DNA from: Gnetum montanum
Lineage: Eukaryota; Streptophyta; Gnetopsida; Gnetales; Gnetaceae
DNA: 64,000 bases
Assembly (NCBI GenBank): GCA_015680685.1
Contig: MNCI01005009.1
Coordinates: 134,011-198,010 of the forward strand
Reading direction: 5' to 3'
Made by a program: the position numbers and the translations under genes. The notes beneath the pieces are model-generated. The model was not told the DNA's origin and did not search any database. It worked only from the letters and a program-made list of their open reading frames with translations. Below are positions 36,141-48,000 of this stretch, one piece after another (position 1 is the first letter of the stretch; the number at the start of each line of letters is the position of its first letter).

Positions 36141-36980
36141 GGCCATCTCCCCCATGACTAAGTTGGAAGGGGGAGATCCGAAATAATGAGTGAGGTCATA
36201 TTTTCTCCGATGTGTTATGTGCATTGACTATTCTAGATTTATGATAAGATTTGGTCTATTTCACATCAACTAGTATTTTCCTATTGGAGCATTTTTTTGA
36301 ATCTTTTAGGTTCCAAATTCCTCCAATTGATGTTTTCAAGTTAAGGGTTGGAAGTTGGCGACACTCTTGCTTTAGTGCATCTATGCTTTTTATGTGGGCA
36401 CAAGTTGGTCCCCCAGTTAGTTCCATGCATGTTGGTGAGTTTCTCTCTTGATTAGCTGTCAACCATTGGATGTCTACTTGTTGTGTGGTTGCTACATATA
36501 GGCATTTTTGTATGTTAATTTCATGGGCACACTGGTTGCATGTAAGCAATGTTGAACATTCTTGTACGTAATCACCCCTTGTATCACTGTATGTGATGCA
36601 TGGAACTATCTTCTTCTCGATCTTCACAAAAGTGTTTTCCTTAGATATTTCTAGGAAAAGATCATGGATTCCTAGGCATGCATTTATGGTACTGAGCCAT
36701 GCCCTTACCATTATTATTGGGAAGTCCCCTTTGTCATTATTTACTTATATCACTAGGAAATCAGCTGGGTATGACCAACCATACATAGTGGTAATGATGT
36801 CCTCCACCAGTCCCAAGGGAACAATGATAGATTGGTCAGCCAGCTCTAAGAGAATATTTCTCTTCTTTAGTGGAGGCAAGTTTCAGGCTTTATACATCTC
36901 TTGTGATATTAAGTTGACTGCAGAACCTGAGTTCATAAGAGCTTTACATGGTTCATTCCCAGCGACTTGGAGATAGATTA
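36141..36980 (-). pseudogene. GP copy C: protease and tail remnant
   Basis: 36256-36711 opens with MVRAWLSTINACLGIHDLFL, then TCNQCAHEINIQKCLYVATT of the post-protease tail and LNLKTSIGGIW near the end. The active-site region around 36920 (DSG side) is frame-shifted. Same gene as 5824-6530 of copy A. Confidence 0.8.
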
Positions 36981-38362
36981 AAGGACTTCCAGAGTCTGAA
37001 AATTTCCTAGGAAGGTGGCCCTCCTTAATCCAGTCCATGATGGTATGTGTTAACATAACTATATGCGTTGAGCTCTATTTTTGGTTTGAAGGGAGCTCTG
37101 AAGCCTTATTTGATGGAGAAGCGTTCGGAGGCTTAACCGCTTGTGGTTGTGAGAGCTTGTTTGGGTTGTTGGTTCTAAAGAAAGGATGGTCATACTGGCA
37201 TATCTCACATCCACTGTCATTGTCCATATCTAAATCCACAACCTATTTGGTGATAGCCATTTTACCCTTACCTTTTTTATGTGCATGGTCCAAATCCCTC
37301 TTTTTCCTTTTGTCATAGTCACTACTTCACTTCTTAGACTCCTCTACGATTTTTAGAACGGTTTCAAATCTACTATCTAAGGAGTTCCACATTTGGTGTA
37401 CCTTTACTAAAACTTCTATTATTAATTTTTAGAGTAGCAAGGTTTTCCTATTCACCAACTCTTCAAGTGGTGATTCTTCCTCCTCCTCACAAAACATTAC
37501 TCCCCGTTTTGGGAGGGAAGGATCACATTTGTACTCTTCCGTACTTTCTCTCTTACGTAGCTCTCCTTCTTCCTTAGCTACTTGCTCCAAAAATCTATGA
37601 ACCTGATGGGACCTAAGCTCTAATTATCTCCCTTGGGCATACATTCCAAGGGTTCTCCTAGTTTCATGCCTAAGTCCATCTACGAGATGGCGTAGTTGAT
37701 CCTGTTGCAAGTAACCATGGCCCAAGCAATGATGTAACAGTGCATAATATCAGCCCATGGCAGCATCCAAGGGTTCATGATTTCTCTGCTTCCAAGTTGA
37801 ACACTCGAGAGTACGTTTGATACTTATCATTAAAAAGTTCTAGCATCATACTCCACCTTCGAATGGATTCCGGTTCTAAGGACCAGTACTAGCTTTCCAC
37901 GTCCTTTACTAGTGTCCTTCGGAACAACTTTAATTTTTGCCATTCATTCTCAGTATTTTGCAAGGCACATGCATCATGAAATTCTTGTGCCTTGCAAAAT
38001 ATTGAGAATTAGTGTTAGGGACTGCTTGGTCTGGAGGAAACACTATATTTCTCCCTAACACTGATTCTCAATATTTTGCAAGATACAAGAGCACAAAGGA
38101 GCATGTTAGGGACTGCTTGGTCTGGAGGCAATACTATGTTACCCTCCAAGTTTCTCCAACATATTTGCTAATCTTGATGGAGAATAATGTTGGGTACATG
38201 TTCATCGTGATGAATATATCCCACTTGGCACTGTTGAGGAACTGGCAGATCTTGGTTACATGTGTTGTGCCACCAACTATCTCTAGTGTTGTTCCTAGGC
38301 GGTGAAGTGATTTTGTGTGAAGAAGAAGATATTTTTATCTTATTCGGTGTGCTATTTACCAT
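36981..38362 (-). pseudogene. GP copy C: Gag remnant with internal deletions
   Basis: The start codon is at 38362 (MVNSTPNKIKISSSSHKI). The Gag core is recognisable between 37560 and 37960 by nucleotide match to 7690-8150 of copy A (for example the block 'gttgatcctgttgcaagtaaccatggccc'). A deletion joins about 37182 directly to the zinc-knuckle region, removing the Pro/Gln-rich part. At 37946-38140 a set of alternating inverted and direct repeats replaces the Arg/His linker. Non-functional. Confidence 0.8.
37946..38140. repeat. Alternating inverted/direct repeats from a rearrangement
   Basis: The segment attctca-tattttgcaag is present at 37946-37969 (forward), 37986-38021 (inverted) and 38052-38082 (forward); the last two arms match over 31 bp. 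The block starting gttagggactgcttggtctggagg occurs at 38014 and 38105. This can only arise by template switching or a comparable repair event. Confidence 0.85.
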
Positions 38363-38480
38363 TATCTTATTTTTTTCTCTTGATTAACCCTAAGGGTTCA
38401 TTCTAGCATCCCAACAATGTGAATGATCTCCTATGTTCTACGTAGTGCACAAACAACTAAGTCCTCGACAATGGTGTCAA

Positions 38481-39273
38481 TGATGAGTGGCGAGGTATCC
38501 CTACACTCAACCATATGAATACGAGCGTCTCATGTGTGATCTGGTCGAACTCCAAGGACTAAGTTCTTACATGCCTTAATGGAACACTTAAGGTTAATCA
38601 ATCGTTGTCCTCCCAAACTTACTTGTATTTTCATGGTTGTATGGTTAAATTTGAGGTATGTGATTTTTATAACTTTTATCTTTTTAATGCCTATGCTAGT
38701 ACGGAAAGATGAAGAGAACTAAATAACTAATTTTAATTAACTATTCAATAACTAAGATTTAATTATCCTAGCATCAGTATCCATTCCCACTTTCCGCACA
38801 CACCCAGAACCAGTGCAACGCTACTGGGATTACCAAATGCTACTCAATATTGGGTTACAAAGTGTTACACACATGCTCGAAGCGGGCACACTGAATGCAC
38901 TTAGCTAGGAGAGTCAAGGGTTGAGAGAGATTAATTATCTAGGAAATAATTTAAACATTTAACAATAATTAAATCCTATTTATCTTAGTCCATATGCTAC
39001 AAGGTTTATCAGAAAGTTCATCTTTATTGCCATACACAAATGTGTGCTCAGGTACAATTTGCTCAAATAAAGATGTGTTCACTTTGAGACTCCTACTACG
39101 GGCACATGGAAATTATTCTAACTCTGGAATGGTAAAATTACTATAGTTTGGCTAAGGGACTAACTCTAGATGAGTGAACAAGGGAAATATGCCTCTTATT
39201 TATAGACATGATGGCGGTCCATAATATCACGTACGTGATATTGCAGGGGTCGACGCGATATCGCGGCTCATCA
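38481..39273 (-). repeat. GP copy C 5' LTR
   Basis: 793 bp with TGATGAG/CTCATCA ends, TATA box near 39200, and GATATC-type cores at 39223, 39237 and 39257 (spacings 14 and 20). The primer-binding site precedes it at 38461-38480. Confidence 0.92.
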
Positions 39274-39845
39274 TCATTCTTCTTTCCTATTCGAATAGAG
39301 TTAGCAAGACATGTCAGATATTAGATTGGATATATGATTTGAGCTTGCAATAACTTCTTAATCTTAGCTTCCATGATGGGATCAAATGATTTCCTTTGGT
39401 TTTGTATAGCTACCTTACAATCGTCTATCAAAGGAATCTTATGTGTATCAAATCTAGTCTAAAAGTTTTAAGATCATCATAAGAACAAACAATACTTTCC
39501 AAATTATTTTTTAAGAATAATAATAAATTTTTCTTAAAACTATATCCTTTTCGTTTATGACATTTAACATCTTTGATATCTCACTAGATCTAAGATTCAC
39601 TACTTCAAAAGCTTGATTGTTTGGATTCTATATGTCTTTTCTAGTAAGCAAATTTTTGCTAAACTCATTTTCATAATTAATCACCTTTTAGGGAATAGAA
39701 TTTGTCTTAAACCTTGACATTGTTTCTAGTATGATTTGACTTTTGAATTTCTGTTTATTTTTCATAAACCTGAGTACTTAATCATCATCTTCAATTACTT
39801 GTAAATGCTTTATGTTATCTGGTATTGATGATTGATGTTCATTCT
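39274..39845 (-). pseudogene. Gypsy element 2: start of RT and RNase H-RT linker
   Basis: From 39420 down to the copy C insertion one frame reads KVAIQNQRKSFDPIMEAKIK and KKLLQAQIIYPI, the conserved lead into Gypsy RT, and ends at GKKN next to the duplication. The remainder is degraded linker with no motif. Confidence 0.75.
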
Positions 39846-40189
39846 CAATCATTACAACCTTGTAACTTGTTATCTTTTTTCACATTGAAAGTTGAAGCTA
39901 CTTTTTCTAACTCAGCTACTATATAATTATCCTTTCTACCTATATGTTTTATTTGGTAGTGATGAAACTGATCCAACATTTTGTAGACAAGCTATTTATA
40001 GGGTCACAAGAATGAGCTTTTCACTACACAATTACCTTTAATTTGTTCATAAACCAATCTTGAGTTTTCATTTATAATGATTTCCTTGATTCCTTTTTTC
40101 AATAATGTATTAATTCCAATACACAAAGCTTCATATTCAACCATTTTTTTAGTACAAAGTAAAGATAGATGAATTTCCTTGAATACCAT
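39846..40189 (-). pseudogene. Gypsy element 2: additional RNase H between protease and RT
   Basis: The ORF 40004-40189 reads KKMVEYEALCIGINTLLKKG and SRLVYEQIKGNC, and the next segment, about 39900-39965, reads HIGRKDNYIVAELEKVAS. These match the second half of an RNase H fold (x-A-E-Y-E-A-L-x-x-G and the H-I-x-R-x-x-N-x-x-A-D motif, with D changed). It is distinct from the Gypsy RNase H at 32498-32698 and stands upstream of RT. The N-terminal D-G-A-S part is lost above 40190. Confidence 0.75.
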
Positions 40190-40397
40190 TCCGAAATCAC
40201 CTTTTACTAGAACTACTTTGGTGCCTACACCTTTTGAGTTACTAAAACCATCAAAGAATATTTCTCATTTCTCTCATCTTGAGATTCTTCTTTTTTCAAG
40301 TTATCAACTTGCTGAAGCATGCAAATTTTGGTTTCAAAAGCTCAATGACCTTATTCTCTCCTTTTGAAGTAATGTTTTCATTCATCAAAGGTTCACT

Positions 40398-40835
40398 CTA
40401 AATGTATATTTGATTCAATTCCCCTTTCCAAGGTAGCCACATATGTGAATAATCCATTGATATGTAACCTAAGAACTTCTTACTCCAACTTCTACTCAAC
40501 AAAAGACGATGTGAATCTTGTATGTCTGCTACTTGAATAGTTACTCTACTTTTGATATAAGGTTTAAAAGAAGTTTCTAATACAACATTGGGTAACTTCC
40601 TCACAATCTTTACTTTGCTTTTATCCACTTGAACAATCTTTTTATTTGATTTTTCTAAAATCATACCATGTTTCTTGCATATAGATAATGAAATGATAGT
40701 ATAAGTGACTCCAAAATTGAGTAAAAAATTGCAAAGATACTTGTCCTTTAACTTCATTGTCGAAAGAAAAGGAGGAGCTTCCTTATCAGGAGTACAATCA
40801 TAGCTAGTTTTTGTTTTCTCATCATTCTTGGACAC
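40398..40835 (-). pseudogene. Gypsy element 2: aspartic protease
   Basis: Open for 145 codons. YLCNFLLNFGVTYTIISLSI occupies the active-site position; the expected D-S-G reads N-F-G, so the catalytic Asp is gone. LLLSRSWSKKFLGYISMDYS followed by HMWLPWKGELNQI is the distal segment typical of this protease group. It belongs to the polyprotein that continues at 40189 and 39420. Confidence 0.8.
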
Positions 40836-41006
40836 ATAGCTTAATTTTGACTCTCCAACTCTCCTTTTACTTTTAATAAACTCTCAAGCTTTTTTTTGTT
40901 GATCTTCTATCTATAGCAATTGATATATACTAATATTTATCCTAACATGTTTAAGATCTTCAATTAAATCATATTATGCTTCTCCATAAAAGCCTAGTTT
41001 CTTAAT

Positions 41007-41336
41007 TCATCTATTGAAAGTTTGATTTTGAGTACTTTGCTCTGCTTGATCTTCTTTATTTTTATTTTTCTCTCTTTTAGTTGGTTCAAAAACGTTTTTC
41101 TTAGTATATGGATTAGAAATGATGTTTGGAGGTCTGGGAGTAGTTAATCTTTCTTTTGATCTTAGATTATATCTATTTTCTTCATTGTTATTACACTCTT
41201 CATCTGATGAACTTGGTAGGAAAGAAGTATCACTAGATCCATTGTTAGAAGGTTTTCTTGCATAATAAATATTAAATAGCTCTTTATTTGATTCAATATC
41301 AAGAAAGTTGGACATGCACAGCACTCTCATTTTCAT
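41007..41336 (-). pseudogene. Gypsy element 2: Gag-protease linker
   Basis: 109 codons, acidic and Lys-rich (NNNEENRYNLRSKERLTTPR). It includes YNLRSK, a motif common between Gag and protease in plant Gypsy elements. No fold assigned. Confidence 0.6.
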
Positions 41337-41599
41337 CTTCTACTAACTTAGTATCTTGATGCTTATGTTCTGTATTTTTCTTTTCTTCCTTGATTTTAAC
41401 CTTTGCCAAAGCTTTTTCCTAGTTGCACTACTTTGTTAGATAAGTCTCTCATTTATCCTTTTTTAGATTCTCTATTTTCTAATTGTTGCTCTATCTTAAC
41501 ATGAGATGGTTTAAATAATGCTTTAAGTTGAGAAAAATCTTGCATAGGAATCATCAGTTTCTCTTCTCTTTTTTGAGTTGTGATAGTTTCTTCATTGTT

Positions 41600-42180
41600 C
41601 AAGTTTAGTTACTTTTCTAACTATATAGTTTACTAAAGTAGTCATTTAGTGTTATCATGTTTGGAGTTCTTCATAATCAAATTGAAATATTTAGATTCAA
41701 AATCTTAAGCAAAGTATCTCTAAAAACTTCATCTGATTGTCTATATGGTCTTTGAAAGAGCCCATAAATTCATTGAAATTTAATGTTGAAATCTATAACT
41801 GTCTCTTTAGCTCATTGCTTAGCTTGTATTACTCCACAATATAACTATTTTTGATCTAATTGATTACCAAACTAGGCCAAGAAAAGACTCTTCATGTCAT
41901 CCCAACTTATGATACTTTTAATTGGCAAGTTTGAATATAAAATTTGAGCCATATCCTTAAATTTACTATAAACAACCTACAAGCTTGATCTTGGTATTGA
42001 ATATTTACATGAGCTAAAGTTAACTCAAATAGATGAATGTATTCTTCAACTAAGTAATTTTTTTCAGGAATAAAAGGCTCAAGAAAATATTTGTAAACTG
42101 CCTTAAGAATATCGTTGTAATTTTGAAATCCTAATGATGTAACTTTTTACCAAGGATTTTCCATTCTATTAGAATTCATT
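41600..42180 (-). pseudogene. Gypsy element 2: Gag core
   Basis: Reading down from about 42178 (MNSNRMENPW), one mostly continuous frame has NDILKAVYKYFLEPFIPEKN, YLVEEYIHLFELTLAHVN and FNEFMGSFKDH. These are characteristic of the Gag capsid region in this Gypsy group. Stops interrupt it. It is followed by about 260 bp of leader before the LTR. Confidence 0.7.
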
Positions 42181-42447
42181 TTGATTGTTGAATTGTTATA
42201 CTTCTTTGATCTTCTCTTATAGACTAATAGACTAGACACAAGGAGTGAGCTCCTTATCCTTCTAGTCTTTACTCCACTACTTTTTCACAAACTCAAGAAC
42301 CTTCTTCTATTCTTCTTCCGATGAATAATTAGTCTTATAATCAAGAATTTCTTTGGAACCTTTAAAATCTTCCAAACTATTATTTTGTTTAGTCATTAAA
42401 TGAAAATAGTATCTAATTTCATAAACCCTTCTAGCAACAAAAAGAAC

Positions 42448-44154
42448 TGTTAGTGTGTTAGGACTATTAGGCTTATGAACTCAGAGGACAAATATTTAGC
42501 CCTCCTTCTACCACCAAAAGAACTATTGGTGACTATTTGGAACTACCAATGTTGGATGGCCTTAGGGTCTTATAACCTTTTAAAGTCAAGGATCGAAGGT
42601 GTTCTTCAAATATGGTTTAAGTGATTACTGGTCATTGGCAACACCAAGGCCCATATAATTCCAAATGGACTTAGTAGTTATAAAATGTACTAAACATGAG
42701 TATGTGTTTTGCTATTGTGAATGTTGAAATGGTTGGGTTGTATATAAAACTATAATCGACTATCATAAAAGATATTTAGTTATCTTTGTCAAATACTATG
42801 AGTTTTCAGTGTTTCCTATTTTGTCCAATCACTTAGTCTATATGGTCCCTATAGTACATTACTTGTAAAAAATAAAATTTTCTAAAAATGTTTGAGCATA
42901 ATTCTGCCAATCTACTCCTAATTTCCCCTAGAGAGAAAATTCTACATGAAAACTAGAAATAGAGCAAGATTCAATGGACTTAGAAAGAGAAAGAAAAGAA
43001 AGTAGATTTTTATGAAATCTCAAACATTTTAGCAAGATAAATTAATATGTGGAAACACTTTGCAATAAAGCTATTTCTAATTCAATAACTATGAATTGTT
43101 CAAATTTTCTAATCTCAACAAGTGAATTTGTAAAGACAATATTATTACACTACCAAAAATCATTGTGTAAATGACAAAGTACAAGTATCTATTTTGGCTA
43201 GTTAATAGTTGTTAAAGATTGCATTCAATAGAGCCTTCAAAAATTTGACAATTTCTAGACTGAAACACCAAGGCAATACACTTTAAAATAATGAACCTAT
43301 TTTAGTTGCCTCAAAATACCAAAGATTTTTTTAGATTCTCTACACTCAAAATAGGTAATTTTGTTAAGACCTTACTATTAAATTGCTCTTGAGGATTTTT
43401 AAAAACATAAGGTTTTCTATGGAAAATCTTAATAGGAGTTTAATATTGCACAAAAATAAAGCTATAAAAGAAACCTAGGAAAAATCCAAAAATTAAATGC
43501 GAAACATGATACTATCTAAACCATTAGCTAAGTAACTAAAACAAAATGGGAAGAAATGAACTCATAGAATTAAAAAAAAGAAGCTGAATTAATGTCTTTA
43601 GCAAGCCATGCTTTTACAATCTTCAACTTGCTTTTTCCCAAATCTTCCTCCTTTAATTCTACTTTTGAAGGTCCTTTTATAGTGACGTTAGGGTAGTTAC
43701 AATAATCATGAGAAGCTAAGGGTATTACAAATATCTAGGGGTATTAACTCATAACCATCCTAGGGGTTATATCTTCCATAGGAAGTTATTAGGAATTTGA
43801 GCTATGGTTTCCAAGTGTTTTCTTGGCAATAAATATCATGGAGATCACCATGGGAAGTTACAAAAAATTATAGAAATACATGCCATAGTCAACAAGTGTC
43901 CTATTGAGAAATTAAAATTAGCTAAAAATTTTGTAACTACCATAGGGAGTTGTAGTCTTCATAGAAATAAAAGGAGAAATATCCAAATGTGTTCTTCATA
44001 TAGGATGTTTTATAAACATCTCCTAAATCTCTTCTTCTATGAATAAAAATATCCCCTTTTGAAGTAAATAAAAGTAAATGTGTCAAGGTAAAACCATTGG
44101 GTTTTAGCAAATTAATGAAACTAGCACCACTTGATTAATTTGTCAAATTCTAAC
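42448..44154 (-). repeat. Probable 5' LTR of Gypsy element 2
   Basis: About 1.7 kb, TGTTAGTG to TTCTAACA, with a TATA box on the element strand (CACTATAAAAGGACC, about 43672-43688) at a sensible distance from the outer end. It lies directly upstream of Gag. The 3' partner is missing and the primer-binding site is not clear, so the limits are provisional. Confidence 0.6.
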
Positions 44155-45880
44155 AATAAGGTAGGCATTTTTTCATTTTAATTTAAAACCCCAAACTATC
44201 AAATTACTGTAAGGCATCCATGTATTAGCAAAAACTCAAAGATAAATAGTGATGTGAACTATAAACTCTGCACCTATTAATGTCCTCGATATACACTTGC
44301 ATCTCCTCGATGGATGCCATGACAAAATTTGATGGTGGGTTTTGTTGCAATCTCCACTCTGCAACCAAATTACAAAAAATTACAACCAACTACCCAATAT
44401 GCTAATGCACCTCTCTTTTTTGGCATCTCCAAAGTTAAGAACTTGTAAATTTTCAAATACTACCTTAACAAAATTTCTAAGGATTTTGGTAGATTTCCTA
44501 CATTTTTGCAAAGCCTCCTCTAGAATTCTTCTAGCAAAAATTTCAACACCAATGGAGAGAAAGACCACATTTACTAGGAGCCGTATTCATCATATCTATT
44601 TTTGTTGTTCTTGTAGTCATGCATTGTAGGAATCATTTAGGATTTTTCTCTTTTTCTTTAAAAATTAGAATGATAATGTTTCCTCCTAAAATTTCCACCC
44701 TCCAAAGGCTTTTAACACTAAGGCCATTGTGGCCATCACCATCACCAATGATGATGAAGTCTAGGATGTGTGTGATGCCCAGCCTGCATTGGTTCACGAC
44801 TATGGTGCTTGTGGTTACCAACTATTCTCATGGCTTTGTAAATTGAATTCCTAACTTGAGTGGAATCTACCCCTTTTCTAGTACTCTTCTCTTTCTTTTG
44901 AAAACTCTATTGTGTAAATCATTAATCTCTATATTTTAGCTTACCTCTAACAAAAACCATTATTTATGTGGCATGAATCGATCAATTTTAATGCCTTAAA
45001 CATGGTAGCATGGAGAATACATGACAAGTGTTTGACGAAATGTTATGCACAGTAACATGCTTCACCATGTTTGCCACCTGCTTGAGCCATTTGATTTGAG
45101 GTTTTCCTAAACTTGATTAGAAAAATATAATCCAAAGGATTTGGTATTGTAAACTTGATTCAAGTCTGCCATTGCTCTACAGAAGATTCAGCTAGCATCA
45201 TTCTTTACAATTCTTGGTTTTGTCATCTGGATGGTTCCATAAAGATGTATATATCTTCTTTCTTTTTTAATTTTTAAAATTTCAATGCAGGGAATAAATT
45301 CAAGGAAATTAACTTCCTAAAGGTATGGAAGTTTAATTAATGGTATGGGAATTAAACTTCCAAAATTTTGTGAGAAATATGTTGAACCTTATAAGTTTTG
45401 GTGTTTCTAGATTTTTATTAATTGTATTATTTCTAAGGGTCATTTATTTCATTAAAGTAATTCCGAAGTACATAGACTCATTTTATCATTCTCTATAAAG
45501 ATATGATTGTTGGTCATATTCATAATAAATTGTTTTTAAAAATCTGATTTGCTTAACAATGTTTCATAGATGTTAATGATAATATCCTTCATCTTTAATT
45601 TGGCCTTTGCCTCCTCTTTTTCTGGTGTTTTAAAATTCTTATACATGCAATCCATCCCATCTATCTCACTATAGAAATATTAGGCCTATTTTACTTCACT
45701 ACTGTTGTACTTAATTCTTGTTTTCAAAATTGCACAATGCAAAGAATATAACAACCATTGTTGACAATCCTTTTTTGCTCACTGTTTTAACAAGAATGAT
45801 TATAACTCACCTTGGAGAAGATGACTAATCCTTAATGTTCTAAGAAAAATTCTTTGTACTATGCTTTGAAAATTTTATTT
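44155..45880. other. Stretch without recognised genes
   Basis: Short frames only, on both strands at 44342-44846. It could hold the 5' part of the LINE that follows, but no ORF1 or endonuclease start was recognised. Confidence 0.4.
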
Positions 45881-45889
45881 CACCGATCT

Positions 45890-46090
45890 TTCTATATCTC
45901 AATAATTCTCGAAAGAAATCTATCTTAGATAGATTTTTATGGGACTTTGCAAATAAATCAATTAATGTCCAATCAATCATTTTAATCCAATGATTTCTTT
46001 GAAACCATATTGGTTTTAATAAAAATTTTCAAGCACCACTCCTTTTAAATCATAAACCACTACTCCATGGAATGGATAAAATGACCAACA
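45890..46090 (+). pseudogene. Possible LINE endonuclease end
   Basis: A frame reads KSILDRFLWDFANKSINVQS, which resembles the L-D-R-F-L segment near the end of L1-type endonuclease. The normal several-hundred-residue spacer to RT is missing, so an internal deletion would be needed. Confidence 0.4.
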
Positions 46091-48000
46091 AATTGAATGA
46101 TTGATTATTATTTCTTATCTTTGCACATATGGTTTTAATGAAAAATTTATTATAATGGTAGAGACTCTTTTTGTAGATGCTAATGCACTTCTAGCTACAA
46201 ATGTTGACATTACTATGAGCTTCAAGCTTGAACGTTTAGGTAGGAGAGGTTGCTCTCTTGCTTCTTATATTTTCATCCTTGTTATATATTTTTTATGTCA
46301 TGCTATATATAAGGACCAAGAATATAATTTTCTACAAGACATCGTTATTGAAAATAATGTTCCTACTTTATTAAATATTCATTTTGTAGATGAATCCTTT
46401 TATATGATAAAATGACAAAGCTATTGTAAATTGTTTTTTTTATCATGTTGATCAATATTGCAAACTTTCAGGCTCTCAGATTAATTGGTTCAAATCTTAT
46501 ATCTTTTATAATAAAGGGGTTGAAGAATGGGCTTTGCATAAATCTTGGCATTCTTAGAACACTTAAATTTCTTCAAATTTTTAGGCATTCACTATTTCTT
46601 TGGTGAATCTTTAAAAACTTTATGGGATGTTATAGTGNCCTATTTCTTTGGTGAATCTTTAAAAACTTTATGGGATGTTATAGTGAAGAAAATTGAACAA
46701 AAACTTGTTAAGGGGTAGGAAACTAAGCTTTAGATGGTTGGTAAGTTTATTATTTTTAAGCATATCATTCAAGCTACTCATGTGTATTATTATTCATGTT
46801 GGGCTCCTACTATTTCTTCATATCATTACATTGATCAGCTTGTGAGAAATTTTCTTTGGAGTAGTAGCCATTCTAGAAAAGGATTTTGCCATTTTATGTG
46901 GAATATTTTCACTTCTTAAAAAGACAATGGTGGATTAGGATTGATGAATTTCTATAAGGTGTTACTTTATGTGACAAGTAGATGGTTCAATGCTTATCTA
47001 GTAGAGAGCCTTGGATGCTTCTTTTTTAGAAGTGCATTTATATGGGTAAGCCTAGAAATAGTGGTTATTCAAAACATACTCATTTTTAATTGGATCTTTT
47101 TCCAAAAGGCATTACTATATTAGGTTCTATTATCATAAAGCATATTTGTAAGGCTTAGAGTTTTATTAGTAATTTTTGGAACTTTAATAATATTACTATT
47201 TCCACGTCTATGCTTAATAAGCTTTCTCCGTAGTGGCATCTAATTAATAATGAACCATGGACTATGAAGCACCCATGCCTTTGTAGTACATGGTGCAAGT
47301 TTGACATTTCCTTCCTTTCATCTCTTCACATGCATAATCACTAGATTACTTGGTTTGAGTATCAAAGTCTCTATGAAATTAATGTTTCTAAAAAGTCTAT
47401 ATTTTTTATCTTTTGGATAGTTTAGACAAAAAGATAGCTATTCAAGATTCTCATAATGATTTTCTTGATTTTTCTTGGATTAATTACCATCATGTTTTTT
47501 CATATCAGCCTAAGATTGTGTATACTCTTATTAGTTCTAAAATTAATATTTGGCCAAGATTCATTTATCTTTGGAAGGTTATTTACAATGTGTAGTTATG
47601 GAAGCAAAAAATTTAGAAAATATGGAATGCCACTACTCCTTCAAAAATTAGACATTTTCTATGTTACTTGATTCATCAAGGTTTACCTACTTGTATTCAG
47701 TGCTTTCATTTTCATGTTCATGATTCAAGATGTCTTATCTATAATATGAAAAATACTTTCATCCATTGTTTTTTTACTTATGCCCTTGCTCGTAGCTCTT
47801 GGACTTGGTGTAGTAGGCATTTACATGATTTTCAACTACGATTAGATGAAGTATTATTTGGTGATACTTCTCAAATTCAATCATTTCTACTTTATAGTTG
47901 GCATTACTTTTATTCTCTTATTCTTTATGCCATCTGGAAGTTTTGATGTAATGTGGTTTTTCATAGAGATTCTCTAGCTAATTTTCCTCCTTTGTCAATT
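46091..48000 (+). pseudogene. L1-type LINE reverse transcriptase and zf-RVT remnant
   Basis: 46101-46415 reads YGFNEKFIIMVETLFVDANA and LERLGRRGCSLASYIFILVI, the fingers/palm of a non-LTR RT, then IHFVDESFYM at the catalytic F-x-D-D position (second Asp changed to Glu). 46734-46919 reads MVGKFIIFKHIIQATHVYYY and VRNFLWSSSHSRKGF, and about 46925 reads KDNGGLGLMNF, the thumb region. 47668-47946 reads MIHQGLPTCIQCFHFHVHDS and FTYALARSSWTW, the zinc-binding zf-RVT domain with damaged Cys. A duplication around the N at 46638 is artificial. The 3' untranslated region continues to about 48300. Confidence 0.85.
46592..46685. other. Assembly join: 46-bp duplication around one N
   Basis: 46592-46637 and 46640-46685 are identical; the N is at 46638. 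It breaks the LINE frame artificially. Confidence 0.88.

Larger units (their letters stand above)
33502..39273 (-). mobile_element. GP copy C: complete but rearranged Gag-protease LTR element
   Basis: A 5.8-kb minus-strand copy with 3' LTR 33502-34261, polypurine tract 34262, non-coding region, decayed protease and Gag, primer-binding site 38461-38480 and 5' LTR 38481-39273. The LTRs differ at roughly one base in ten by eye, so it is older than copy A. It lacks about 550 bp of the Gag Pro-rich region (junction at about 37182) and the Gag linker (junction at about 37985-38110). It is inserted in the RT of Gypsy element 2. Confidence 0.92.

Noticed and set aside
36593-36976. Plus-strand frame of 127 codons opposite copy C protease
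   Set aside because: Antisense of the protease; the same antisense frame appears opposite copies A, B and D.
44990-45100. Text resembling a pentatricopeptide repeat motif
   Set aside because: Only a few residues fit, in a region full of stops, with no second repeat.
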